Below are positions 1-7,975 of a stretch of DNA of 64,000 bases, in pieces; the first letter of the stretch is position 1, and the number at the start of each line of letters is the position of its first letter. The notes under the pieces were generated by a model. The model was not told the DNA's origin and made no database searches. It worked only from the letters and a program-made list of their open reading frames with translations. The stretch comes from a bacterium (GTDB lineage Bacteria; BMS3Abin14): contig CP070719.1 of the NCBI GenBank assembly GCA_020350725.1, positions 1,812,182 to 1,876,181 on the forward strand. The letters run 5' to 3'. The position numbers were made by a program, and so were the translations under genes.

Positions 1-237
1 GGCAGTGGCGATGGCGGCGGCGCCGATACGTAAGTGGACGAGCCTCGCCCTGAAATAGGTGTAGGCGGCGGTCATCCCGGTCGTGGTCACGAGGAGAAGA
101 CTAAGGGGAATGGCCCCGGTTCTGAAATCGAGCCCGTACCAGGCCAGGATGGGGACGTAGATGACACCGCCGCCTAGCCCCATCATGCCGAAAAGTCCGG
201 CCGTGAGGATGATGGTGAAGAGGAGAATTGCCGTCAA
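1..237 (-). CDS. TauE/SafE-family anion exporter, N-terminal fragment
   Basis: Read on the minus strand from a TTG at 237, this gives 79 residues before the window edge cuts the gene. The segment is hydrophobic and contains GLGGGVIYVPIL, the glycine-rich first-helix signature of TauE/SafE exporters, inner-membrane proteins of seven to eight helices that export sulfite, sulfoacetate or similar anions. AAGGAA lies 7 nt before the TTG. No ATG is available at the right place; the next in-frame Met is about 17 residues in. The substrate cannot be told from this fragment. The gene is divergent from the 47-aa membrane peptide to its right. Confidence 0.7.
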   Translation of the reverse strand, partial: MTAILLFTIILTAGLFGMMGLGGGVIYVPILAWYGLDFRTGAIPLSLLLVTTTGMTAAYTYFRARLVHLRIGAAAIATA

Positions 238-471
238 TGCAGGTTCCTTCGCCAGGGAGGCATATAGGGTGCTCGGGACAGGAGGGATCCCACCTGTTCT
301 TCCGGCAGAGGATCGCCAGGTCCCGCGATACCGGGGAATGCTAACACACAGGGAGTTCCAGGAGAAGACGGAGAAACGTAAGGGGGAGAAGAAAGAGGAG
401 AAGGGGGAAAGGGGATCGCGCCTCGGGTTACGGCATGCCAGGGGAGCTGAGAAAACAATCACAAAAAGACC

Positions 472-501
472 TTGACGTGGCGCCCGGGTGCTTGTTATAT
501 T
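472..501 (+). promoter_or_regulatory. sigma-70-type promoter for the 47-aa membrane peptide
   Basis: TTGACG (472-477) and TATATT (496-501) are separated by 18 nt, 50 nt upstream of a strong ribosome binding site and ATG. The stretch 238-471 before it is purine-rich on the plus strand (AGGGGGAGAAG-like runs) and I see no gene in it. Confidence 0.55.
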
Positions 502-551
502 TTTAACAAGTGGGCGCGTTCCCGGTGCAGAACCGGGAGGAGGTGACGAAA

Positions 552-695
552 ATGCTCGAGTTCCTCATGACAATGGCCGTTATTGCCCTTATTTTCGTTG
601 CTGCCACATTTCTCGTGACACTGGTTGCGGGCGGTCTCCTGAAGGCCCGCAGCGCCCTGAAGAAGACCGAGAAGGAACCGGTAGAAGAAGGTTAG
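552..695 (+). CDS. 47-aa single-span membrane peptide, unknown function
   Basis: ATG at 552 follows a near-perfect Shine-Dalgarno (GGAGGAGGTG, 536-545) at 6 nt, and a promoter lies just upstream, so translation is likely. The product has an N-terminal hydrophobic span (about residues 5-30, rich in A/V/L/I) and a charged cytoplasmic tail rich in Lys and Glu that ends EPVEEG. No cysteine, no signal cleavage site, no lipobox. I do not recognise a family. An in-frame upstream GTG at 510 exists but would bury the ribosome binding site, so the ATG is preferred. It could be a small regulator of a membrane complex; nothing nearby says which. Confidence 0.6.
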   Translation: MLEFLMTMAVIALIFVAATFLVTLVAGGLLKARSALKKTEKEPVEEG

Positions 696-1104
696 AAACC
701 GCGAGCAGGGGAACAATTCCACTTCCCAGTCTGCCGTTCACAGTTTGCGGTTAATACCTGGAAACCGGAACCTGGAATTGATGTCTCCTCACCATTCACG
801 GCGGACGTCCGATCTCAAGTTCTCCAATGTTCTGATGTCCTGATTTTACCCGGCAACGATCCCTGACCGTGTTGAAATGACCCACGGAGTGCGGAAGATA
901 GCGCAGTCCCCTCCCTGACCGTGGCTGTCAGGCGGTGGACGAAACCGTCCTCCGAGTGACAAATCCTTATTTTATAGTCAGATAACGATTATCGGTAAAC
1001 GCTGCCCTTTTGGCATCGGTGTTGCTAGCGAGAAGGGCCAGCGCTGACCCTAAAGGTGTTCGATCGGCCCTGTGAGAAAGTCAATATATGTGAGGTCTAA
1101 GACG
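696..1104. other. Intergenic region with phrase repeats and a Fur-like palindrome
   Basis: No gene is visible. 715-850 contains phrase-type repeats of the kind found elsewhere in the window (GTTCACAGTTTGCGG, ACCTGGAAACCGGAACCTGG, TCTCCAATGTTCTGATGTCCTG). At 981-993 GATAACGATTATC is a perfect inverted repeat (GATAA-3-TTATC) that resembles half of a Fur box; it sits 112 nt before the TlpA-like gene. Confidence 0.4.
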
Positions 1105-1662
1105 ATGCGTATGATCAGATTGGAACGTGTTCGACTCAATTCGACGGCATTTATCCTGGCGACCGCCATGATCCTGTTTATGACCGGCCCCGCGACGGCC
1201 GACGGTCCGGCGGTGGGCCAGAGAGCCCCTGACTTCTCCCTGTTCAGCACTTCCGGCGAGAAGTTCCACCTTTCCGAACGGCAGGGCAGGACCGTTCTCA
1301 TGACCTTCTGGTCAACCTGGTGTTCGAGGAGCTCGGACGAGCTGGCCTTCCTCAAGAAAAACGCGGAGCTTTATCCTTCCCTTGAGATCGCTGTGGTCTA
1401 CTCCGGTGACCCTAAACCGGACATAAGGTCGCTGGTCTACATCAAGCAGGTGATCGATGAGTGGGATCTGCCGGCCTCGATCCTCGTCGACAGGGGACAG
1501 AAGGTGTGGGAACTCTTCGGGGTAAAGGCCCTGCCGACGAGCTTCATTATTGATCCCAATGGCGTGCTCGCCTACGGGGCTTCCAATTTCTACTCCTCTT
1601 CGCCGGATGAGCTCAATACCCTTCTGGGGCGGATGTCAGCCCTTTCCATGGCGGGGCAGTAG
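1105..1662 (+). CDS. Exported TlpA/ResA-like thioredoxin-fold protein lacking the resolving cysteine
   Basis: A 185-residue protein. The start at ATG 1105 has GTGAGGT 8 nt upstream and gives a clean signal peptide (hydrophobic 12-28, TATA cleavage region); a GTG at 1072 would add 11 residues. The AhpC/TSA-Redoxin fold follows: PDFSLFSTSG, then VLMTFWSTWCSRSSDEL at residues 64-80, and the cis-Pro loop ALPTSFIIDPNG. Family members reduce or oxidise periplasmic thiols, for example in cytochrome c maturation, with a CxxC site. Here the site reads WCSRS, so the second Cys is Ser (residue 76), and no other Cys is present. It therefore cannot work by the usual dithiol cycle; a monothiol or peroxiredoxin-like role is possible. 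It stands alone between two gene-poor regions. Confidence 0.8.
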   Translation: MRMIRLERVRLNSTAFILATAMILFMTGPATADGPAVGQRAPDFSLFSTSGEKFHLSERQGRTVLMTFWSTWCSRSSDELAFLKKNAELYPSLEIAVVYSGDPKPDIRSLVYIKQVIDEWDLPASILVDRGQKVWELFGVKALPTSFIIDPNGVLAYGASNFYSSSPDELNTLLGRMSALSMAGQ

Positions 1663-2708
1663 AGCGCAGTTCCCGGTTGCCGGTTTCCAAGTTTACGGTC
1701 CTACGGATCACTGTCTGCGGCTAAAACCCGGACCAGGGAACTGGATTTCCTCTGGTCTGTGGCCTTTGGCCGCGGGATTCCTTTTACGGCGTCTTCGTGT
1801 CTCCGTGTTCGATCTTCCCTCCCTTATTCCCGGGCCAGGCATCGGTCCGGAACCCGAAAACCCCCTCTGCGAGGAAGATACCTGCCCGGTTGCGGGCATA
1901 GGATCCCCCCGTGTCCCCCTCCCGTCTCCGGGTCGGGACCTTCTCCGGACACCGGACGAGCTTTTTCCCTCCAGGTAACAAAAATTGTCAATGATGTACC
2001 AAATGGTGTCACCGGAGAGGACCGGGGAGGTACTGCCAGTCCTCACCAGGTGCCTGAAAAGGCCTGTAAAACAAAGGATTGCCAAATTGTAACCAAAATA
2101 TTTTGATTTGGCATCCTTGTTGCACAAACATGGGTGAACAAAGGATCGGGTCAGGAGAGATCGAAGCCAATAGGAGAACCGGAGTGCCAAGGATGGACAG
2201 GAGATCAAGCAGGTCAGTTGTCATCGGTTTGCCGGACAGGAATCCTGGCTGGATAGTGTCCGGAACGGCCGCTCTCCTGGCTGTCCTATTCGTTCTCCTG
2301 GCACGCTGACAGACGAAGGAAAAGGGCCACCGGAGGCACCACAGCAGTCCGTACCCGACAGGCCCATAAAGGTTCATTACCCCCCACCCCACCCCCCGGC
2401 CTGGGGCCGAGCATTCGGTCCCAGGCCACTCTTTTTTACCGTCAGCCCAAGGTCCCGGGTCAAAGGTCCGGAACGGAGGCCGGCCGGGCACCGTTTAGAG
2501 AACTTCCCCTCTCGGTTTTCGAACCCGAACCTGTAGTTTGGCTACCCCGGCAGATGTCAAGGATAACCGCCGGCTCTCTCCCACCTCTCCCCACCTGTTC
2601 CGTCACGCCGCCGATCCGGACAGAAACAGGGGGCGGATTGTCCCAGAAGGGACCCCTCTCCGGCTCAACCACCCTTGGCCTAAGGTAGGGAAAAACCAAT
2701 ACATTTCC
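1663..2708. other. Gene-poor region with phrase repeats and an AT-rich palindrome
   Basis: About 1 kb between the TlpA-like gene and the mraZ promoter. 1670-1815 carries phrase repeats (CCCGGTTGCCGGTTTCC, GGCGTCTTCGTGTCTCCGTG). At 2081-2112 GCCAAAT and ATTTGGC face each other around the perfect 12-bp palindrome CAAAATATTTTG (2094-2105), which stands out in this GC-rich DNA and could be a protein-binding site. Apart from a doubtful 38-aa ORF (2193-2309) I see no gene. Confidence 0.4.
2193..2309 (+). CDS. Possible 38-aa membrane peptide
   Basis: ATG 2193 opens a 38-codon frame whose second half (WIVSGTAALLAVLFVLLAR) is a plausible single membrane span after a basic, serine/arginine-rich start. 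GGAG lies 8 nt upstream. The frame continues further up without an ideal start. It is short, without recognisable relatives and in a gene-poor stretch, so it may be chance; the hydrophobic end is the only support. Confidence 0.2.
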   Translation: MDRRSSRSVVIGLPDRNPGWIVSGTAALLAVLFVLLAR

Positions 2709-2737
2709 TTGACAGGAAGTTTGACTGCTCGTATAGT
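2709..2737 (+). promoter_or_regulatory. Main promoter of the mraZ/dcw cluster
   Basis: TTGACA (2709-2714), 17-nt spacer, TATAGT (2732-2737). This is the best sigma-70 promoter in the window and is placed 38 nt before the mraZ ATG. Confidence 0.85.
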
Positions 2738-2738
2738 G

Positions 2739-2763
2739 TGGGGCAGTGTGGTAAATAGTGGGG
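2739..2763 (+). promoter_or_regulatory. MraZ operator (three direct repeats)
   Basis: TGGGG at 2739, TGGTA at 2749 and TGGGG at 2759 are spaced exactly 10 bp apart, matching the known MraZ site of TGGGN direct repeats separated by 5 nt. They lie between the -10 element and the mraZ start, and the last box overlaps the probable ribosome binding site, so MraZ bound here would block its own operon. Confidence 0.75.
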
Positions 2764-2774
2764 AAAATTAAACT

Positions 2775-3227
2775 ATGAGAACTGTTCTGTTCCGCGGCCG
2801 ACACGAGCACGCCATCGATGAGAAGGGGCGCCTGAGCATACCCTCGAAGTTCCGTGAGATTATCACGGAAAACCATGGAGGGCGACTCATCCTTACCAAT
2901 CTCCCCCGTTGTCTCGTTGTCTACACACCGGAAGAATGGGAGATCATCGAATCCAAGGCAAGCAGGCTCTCCACACTGAAGGCCAACGCCCAGGGTTTCC
3001 TCCGCTACTTCTATTCCGGCGCCACAGAGTGTGATCTGGACAAGCAGGGAAGGATCCTGATCCCGCCGACGCTCAGAAGCGCGGCAGGCCTCGATCGCCA
3101 GGTCGTGATTGCCGGTATGCTCAACAAGATAGAGATCTGGAGCCAGGAGCGGTGGAACGAGGAAATTCAACGGGCTGTGGACAGTTTCGACCAGATCTCC
3201 GAGGAACTGGCCGATTTCGGCCTGTAA
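2775..3227 (+). CDS. mraZ: Transcriptional regulator MraZ
   Basis: A 150-residue protein, the usual family length. MraZ is a ring-forming DNA-binding protein with two SpoVT/AbrB-like halves. The two half-signatures DEKGRLSIP (residues 15-23) and DKQGRILIP (89-97) are both intact. It is the first gene of the division and cell-wall cluster and is known to autoregulate through TGGGN repeats in its promoter, which are present just upstream. A 33-bp gap leads to rsmH. Confidence 0.97.
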   Translation: MRTVLFRGRHEHAIDEKGRLSIPSKFREIITENHGGRLILTNLPRCLVVYTPEEWEIIESKASRLSTLKANAQGFLRYFYSGATECDLDKQGRILIPPTLRSAAGLDRQVVIAGMLNKIEIWSQERWNEEIQRAVDSFDQISEELADFGL

Positions 3228-3260
3228 AATGGTCTCCCCGGCGGGGGAGCATGTTGTCCG

Positions 3261-4214
3261 ATGACCGGACGTGGGGTGAGACAGCGCCACATCCCGGTAC
3301 TGCTGGAGGAAGTCCTGAAGGGACTTGGAATCCGGGAGGGCGGGGTGTATCTCGACGCGACCGTGGGAGAGGGCGGTCACTCCCTGGAGATCCTGCGGCG
3401 GTCAGCGCGGGCGCAGGTTATAGGGATCGATCAGGATCCGGAGGCCCTGGCTTCAGCCGGGGCCGCACTGGGTGAATTCGGGCAGCGTGTTCGCCTGTGC
3501 CGAAGGAATTTCAGGTATATGGGAGAGGTTGTTCAGGAAATGGGAGTCCCGGCCGTCGACGGCATCCTCCTCGATCTGGGAGTGTCGAGCCTTCAGCTGG
3601 ACCTGAGTGAGCGCGGCTTTTCCTTCTCTCAGGACGGACCGCTGGACATGAGGATGGACCCCGATGGCGCCCTGACGGCCGGGATGATCGTCAATTCCTA
3701 CTCCGAAGAGGACCTGGCGAGAATAATCTCGACCTACGGCGAGGAGAGGCTTTCACGAAGGATCGCACAGGCCATTGCACAGGAGAGAAGCAAGAACCCC
3801 ATCACAACGACCGCCGGATTGGCCGTCATCGTGTCCCGGGTTCCCGGCATGTCCCGGGTCAAGAGCATCCACCCGGCAACCAGGACCTTCCAGGCCCTTC
3901 GGATAGAGGTGAACGATGAGTTGAATGCTCTCAGGGAAGCTCTCGTCTCCGGCATAGGCCTTCTGGTCCCAGGCGGCCGGATGGCGGTGATCTCCTTCCA
4001 CTCCCTCGAGGACCGTATTGTCAAGAGGACTTTCAGAAGAATGGCGGATCCCTGTGAATGTCCCCCCGATTTCCCCATGTGCGTGTGCGGCGCCTTACCC
4101 ATGGGGTCCGTCAGGACCAGGCGCCCCATAATCCCCGGGGAGAGCGAAAGGCGGGACAATCCCCGCAGCAGAAGCGCCAGGCTCAGAATATTCGAGCGGG
4201 CGCCCCGCGCATAA
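3261..4214 (+). CDS. rsmH: 16S rRNA (cytosine-1402-N4)-methyltransferase RsmH (MraW)
   Basis: A 317-residue SAM-dependent methyltransferase acting on C1402 of 16S rRNA. The SAM-binding motif DATVGEGGHS is at residues 32-41, followed by the family blocks DGILLDLGVSS, RGFSF and, near the end, FHSLEDRIVKRTF and PRSRSARLRIFER. GGGGGAG precedes the ATG. Its position after mraZ is conserved across bacteria. ftsL begins 10 bp after it. Confidence 0.97.
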   Translation: MTGRGVRQRHIPVLLEEVLKGLGIREGGVYLDATVGEGGHSLEILRRSARAQVIGIDQDPEALASAGAALGEFGQRVRLCRRNFRYMGEVVQEMGVPAVDGILLDLGVSSLQLDLSERGFSFSQDGPLDMRMDPDGALTAGMIVNSYSEEDLARIISTYGEERLSRRIAQAIAQERSKNPITTTAGLAVIVSRVPGMSRVKSIHPATRTFQALRIEVNDELNALREALVSGIGLLVPGGRMAVISFHSLEDRIVKRTFRRMADPCECPPDFPMCVCGALPMGSVRTRRPIIPGESERRDNPRSRSARLRIFERAPRA

Positions 4215-4224
4215 GGACGGACCG

Positions 4225-4545
4225 ATGGACACGCTGGCTGAGGCCAAAATACAGAGCGGTCAAGGCGTCAGGTGGAGGGGAGCCAGAGAATATTTTCTCA
4301 TCCTTTGCCTCTCGATCTGCCTGGGGGCAGGCATCCTGCTCTCCGTGTGGAGCGGGATCGCCTTTATCAACATGGGATACGAGATCAGGGCCTTCGAGCA
4401 GAGGGAAGGTGAACTCCTTCACCTGAACCGGGAACTCGAGATCGAAAAGGGCATGCTGACCAGTCCGGAGCGGATAGAGAAAGTGGCAAGGGAAAAACTG
4501 GGTATGACCGATCCCCGTCCAGACCAGATCAAGGTGATCCGGTGA
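4225..4545 (+). CDS. ftsL: Cell division protein FtsL
   Basis: A 106-residue bitopic protein recognised by place and architecture more than by sequence: cytoplasmic N-terminus, one membrane span (about 22-47), then a Glu/Leu-rich coiled coil (residues 55-85, EQREGELLHLNRELEIEKG) and the conserved-looking tail RIEKVAREKLGM. FtsL forms the FtsQLB complex that activates the FtsWI septal synthase. Its stop codon overlaps the GTG start of ftsI. A septum initiator (FtsB-like) label would describe the same fold; the location between rsmH and ftsI supports FtsL. Confidence 0.85.
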   Translation: MDTLAEAKIQSGQGVRWRGAREYFLILCLSICLGAGILLSVWSGIAFINMGYEIRAFEQREGELLHLNRELEIEKGMLTSPERIEKVAREKLGMTDPRPDQIKVIR

Positions 4546-6512
4546 GAAACGGCCCGGGAAACCACATGCGATGGAACAGCCGGGCCCATCTCCGTCTCCG
4601 CCTGCTCGGCGTCGTTCTCCCAGCGCTCCTCCTTCTGCCCCTCGGCCGCGCCTTCTACCTTCAGGTCCTGGACAGAGCCGAGCTCAAGGAACTGGCTGTC
4701 CGTCAGAACCGGATGGTGGTGAAGGTCCAGCCGCGCCGGGGTCCCATAGTCGATCGGAACGGCCAGCCTCTGGCCATCAGCGTCCCTGTCCCCTCAGTGT
4801 ACGCGGTCCGGGAGGAGATTCAGGAAAAGGGCAAGACAGCCCTGCTCCTGTCGCAGGCATTGGGAATGAAGAAGGGCGTCCTGCTGAACAAGCTCGGCAA
4901 CGGCAACGGGTTCGTCTGGCTGAAGAGGAGGGTGGCACCTGAGGAGGCGGAGAAGGTCGCCGACCTCGATCTTCCCGGTGTCGGGGTCCAGGAGGAGTCC
5001 AGACGGTATTATCCCAATCTCGAACTGGCCGCTTCCGTCCTCGGGTTCGTGGGTGTGGATAAGGGTCTGGAGGGCATCGAGTGCTCCCTTGAGGATCAGT
5101 TGAAGGGAGGAAGCAGCACAAGGGTCCTGAAAAGGGATGCCAAGGGCTGGGCCTACACGCCGCTGGATTTCTGGGACTCGTCGCCCACGGTGGGGGCAAC
5201 CGTTCAGCTGACCCTGGACAGGAGCATCCAGTTCTTCGCCGAACAGGCGCTGAATGCCGCGGGACAAAAGCTCGGCGCCAAGAGCGGGTCGGCCATCGTC
5301 ATGGAGACCGAGACGGGAAGGATCCTCGCCATCGCCAGCTATCCTCCCTTCAACCCCAACGAGTTCAGCCGATACAGGCAGGAGAATTTCCGGAATCAGG
5401 CCTCCAGCTTTATCTTCGAACCGGGGTCGACCTTCAAGGTGATCACCATCGCCTCGGCCCTCGAGGAGGGGATCTTCGACGAGAAGGATATCTTCTTCTG
5501 CGGAAACGGGAGCTACAGGGTCGCCGACGCAACGATCAATGACAATCTGCCCTACGGGTGGCTGACTCTCAAGGGCATTCTGCAGAAATCGAGCAATATA
5601 GGAGCGACCAAGGTGGGGCTCGAACTCGGCCGGGAGCGGTTTGAGGAATACGCGAGACGATTCGGACTGGGTGAGAAGACCGGTATCCTCCTCCCCGGCG
5701 AAGGCAGGGGGATGCTGAGGAAGGCGTCATCCTGGACACAGGTGGATACAGCAGCGGCGTCCTTCGGGCAGGGGATCGGTGTGACGGCCCTTCAGATGGT
5801 CAATGCCGTCAACGCCATCGCCAACGGAGGCCTCCTCATGAGGCCCTACCTGGTGGAAAAGATCGTGAGCTCCTCGGGGGAGATCATCCAGATGAGGCGT
5901 CCCCAGGAGATCCGCCGGGCGATCAGCCCCGAAACGGCTGTCAAGATCACCAGGATGATGGAATCGGTGGTGGGCCCTGAGGGTTCAGGATACAGGGCCA
6001 GGGTTCCCGGCTACGAAACCGCGGGAAAGACCGGGACAGCGCAGAAGTTCTCCTCCAAACAAAACGGCTACTCGGAGAGCTCCTTCGTGGCATCTTTTGT
6101 CGGTTTCGCCCCTTCCAGGTCGCCGGTCCTGACGGTCCTTGTGGTGATTGACGAGCCGAAGGAGAACACCTACGGCGGGGTTGTCGCTGCCCCGGTGTGG
6201 GCGGAGATCGTCGGCAAGACCCTGAACTATCTCCAGATCGAACCGGGGGCATCGGAACCCGGTCGGCCGGATGCACCCCTGCCCAAGGGAACCAGAGTGG
6301 CCGGGAGACCGGACGTGAAAAATGCGGGAGCCCCCATGTCGATGCCCGACCTGAAGGGGTTGACCCTCAGGGAGGCCCTGGGTGTTCTCGCCGACATGGA
6401 GTGCGGAGTTAAGATCGAGGGAACCGGCGTCGTCGTCCGACAGAGTCCGGAGCCGGGCGAGGGCGTCGCCCCTGTTGTTCGAATAGGGTTGATGCCGAGG
6501 ATAAGGACGTGA
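4542..6512 (+). CDS. ftsI: Septal peptidoglycan transpeptidase FtsI (PBP3) with C-terminal PASTA domain
   Basis: A 656-residue class B penicillin-binding protein. Membrane anchor at about 19-36, PBP dimerisation domain, then the transpeptidase domain with the three active-site motifs: STFK (296-299), SSN (350-352) and KTGT (496-499). A PASTA domain (about 600-656, starting MPDLKGLTLREAL) ends the protein, as in PBPs of deltaproteobacteria and Gram-positives and unlike E. coli FtsI. It cross-links septal peptidoglycan with FtsW. The GTG at 4542 overlaps the ftsL stop and has AAGGTG 5 nt upstream; an ATG at 4566 is the alternative. It overlaps murE by 4 bp. Confidence 0.95.
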   Translation: MRNGPGNHMRWNSRAHLRLRLLGVVLPALLLLPLGRAFYLQVLDRAELKELAVRQNRMVVKVQPRRGPIVDRNGQPLAISVPVPSVYAVREEIQEKGKTALLLSQALGMKKGVLLNKLGNGNGFVWLKRRVAPEEAEKVADLDLPGVGVQEESRRYYPNLELAASVLGFVGVDKGLEGIECSLEDQLKGGSSTRVLKRDAKGWAYTPLDFWDSSPTVGATVQLTLDRSIQFFAEQALNAAGQKLGAKSGSAIVMETETGRILAIASYPPFNPNEFSRYRQENFRNQASSFIFEPGSTFKVITIASALEEGIFDEKDIFFCGNGSYRVADATINDNLPYGWLTLKGILQKSSNIGATKVGLELGRERFEEYARRFGLGEKTGILLPGEGRGMLRKASSWTQVDTAAASFGQGIGVTALQMVNAVNAIANGGLLMRPYLVEKIVSSSGEIIQMRRPQEIRRAISPETAVKITRMMESVVGPEGSGYRARVPGYETAGKTGTAQKFSSKQNGYSESSFVASFVGFAPSRSPVLTVLVVIDEPKENTYGGVVAAPVWAEIVGKTLNYLQIEPGASEPGRPDAPLPKGTRVAGRPDVKNAGAPMSMPDLKGLTLREALGVLADMECGVKIEGTGVVVRQSPEPGEGVAPVVRIGLMPRIRT

Positions 6513-7975
6513 TCGTGAGGGATGTCGTGAGAGGAGTCCCGGATATCCGTGTGACAGGATCGGAAGATGTGGATGTGAGAGGGATCCAATACGACTCGCG
6601 AAGGATCCGGGCGGGGGACCTGTTTGCAGCCGTTCCCGGCGAGAGCTTCAACGGGAGCGTATTTATCGACGAGGCCCGAAAAAAGGGGGCCGTATCGATC
6701 CTGGTGAACGAAGCGGAAGTCGGCGGCGAGGAGGGGACCATCATATTCGCGAAGGACGTGCGGCGGGCCCTTGCCTACATTTCCCGGAATTTTCACGGCG
6801 ATCCGTCCTCCCTGTTGAAAGTGGTGGGGATAACGGGAACCAACGGCAAGACCACCACCTCCTTCCTCATCCACGGTGTTCTCGAGTCGGCAGGTATCGG
6901 CGCGGGCCTCATAGGGACGGTTCAGTACCTGGTGGGAGGAGAGGTCCTGAGCGCCTCGAGGACGACACCCGAATCGCCGGACCTGAACGCCCTGCTGGCC
7001 AGCATGGTCTCCTCGGGCCACAAAGCCTGCATCCTAGAGGTCTCGTCCCACGCCCTCGCCCTGGAGAGAGTTACGGCCATCCGCATGGAGGTGGCTGTCT
7101 TCACCAACCTTACCCGCGATCACCTGGATTTTCACCGGGACATGGAGGACTACTTCCAGGCCAAGGCCAGGCTTTTCCTGGAGGGTGAAGTGATCCACAG
7201 GCTGGTGAACATCGACGATCCCTACGGTCGCAGGATCGTGGAGGATCTGGGTGCCCAGGCTGTGACCTTCGGCATGGAGAGAGGAGATGTCAGGCCCATC
7301 ACCGAGATCTCCAGCGGCCGGTGGGGCAGCCGCTTTACCCTCGGCACGCCGTGGGGCGAAGTTCCGGTGAACACGAGCCTGCCGGGCCTCTTTAATATCT
7401 CGAATATCATGGGGGCCGTGGGGACCTGCGGGCTCCTTGGTCTGGATGTCGAGGCGATCTCCCGGGGCATCTCCGAGGTCGGCAGCGTCCCGGGACGTTT
7501 CCAGCGGGTGGATGAAGGCCAGCCCTATATGGCTATCGTGGATTATGCACACACTCCGGACGCCCTGGAGAATCTCCTCCGGAACGTCAGAAGGATGACC
7601 GACGGCCGGGTGATCGTCGTTTTCGGTTGCGGCGGCGACAGGGACCGGACGAAGAGACCCCTCATGGGCAGAATAGCTGCGACCATGTCCGAGGTGGCCA
7701 TCGTCACCTCGGACAATCCCAGAGGCGAAGACCCGGAGTCCATCATCGCCGATATTCTCTCGGGCATGGATAGCGGCGGAGCCCAGATCAGGAGGATCGT
7801 TGACAGACGGGAGGCCCTCGCCGCCGCGGTGAGGGAGGCCGCACCGGGGGATACCGTGGTCGTGGCCGGCAAGGGACATGAGAACTACCAGATCCTGGGA
7901 GAGCGGGTGGTCCCCTTTTCGGACGTCGACCGCCTGGCCGAAGCTATCGTTGCTACGCAAGGGGGAGTGTCGTGA
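6509..7975 (+). CDS. murE: UDP-MurNAc-tripeptide ligase MurE
   Basis: A 488-residue cytoplasmic ATP-dependent ligase that adds the third amino acid to UDP-MurNAc-L-Ala-D-Glu. The P-loop GITGTNGKT is at residues 108-116. The substrate-selecting motif DNPRGEDPE (about 402-410) is the DNPR type, which specifies meso-diaminopimelate rather than lysine. It starts at a GTG inside the end of ftsI and overlaps murF by 4 bp, which implies translational coupling. Confidence 0.97.
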   Translation: MIVRDVVRGVPDIRVTGSEDVDVRGIQYDSRRIRAGDLFAAVPGESFNGSVFIDEARKKGAVSILVNEAEVGGEEGTIIFAKDVRRALAYISRNFHGDPSSLLKVVGITGTNGKTTTSFLIHGVLESAGIGAGLIGTVQYLVGGEVLSASRTTPESPDLNALLASMVSSGHKACILEVSSHALALERVTAIRMEVAVFTNLTRDHLDFHRDMEDYFQAKARLFLEGEVIHRLVNIDDPYGRRIVEDLGAQAVTFGMERGDVRPITEISSGRWGSRFTLGTPWGEVPVNTSLPGLFNISNIMGAVGTCGLLGLDVEAISRGISEVGSVPGRFQRVDEGQPYMAIVDYAHTPDALENLLRNVRRMTDGRVIVVFGCGGDRDRTKRPLMGRIAATMSEVAIVTSDNPRGEDPESIIADILSGMDSGGAQIRRIVDRREALAAAVREAAPGDTVVVAGKGHENYQILGERVVPFSDVDRLAEAIVATQGGVS

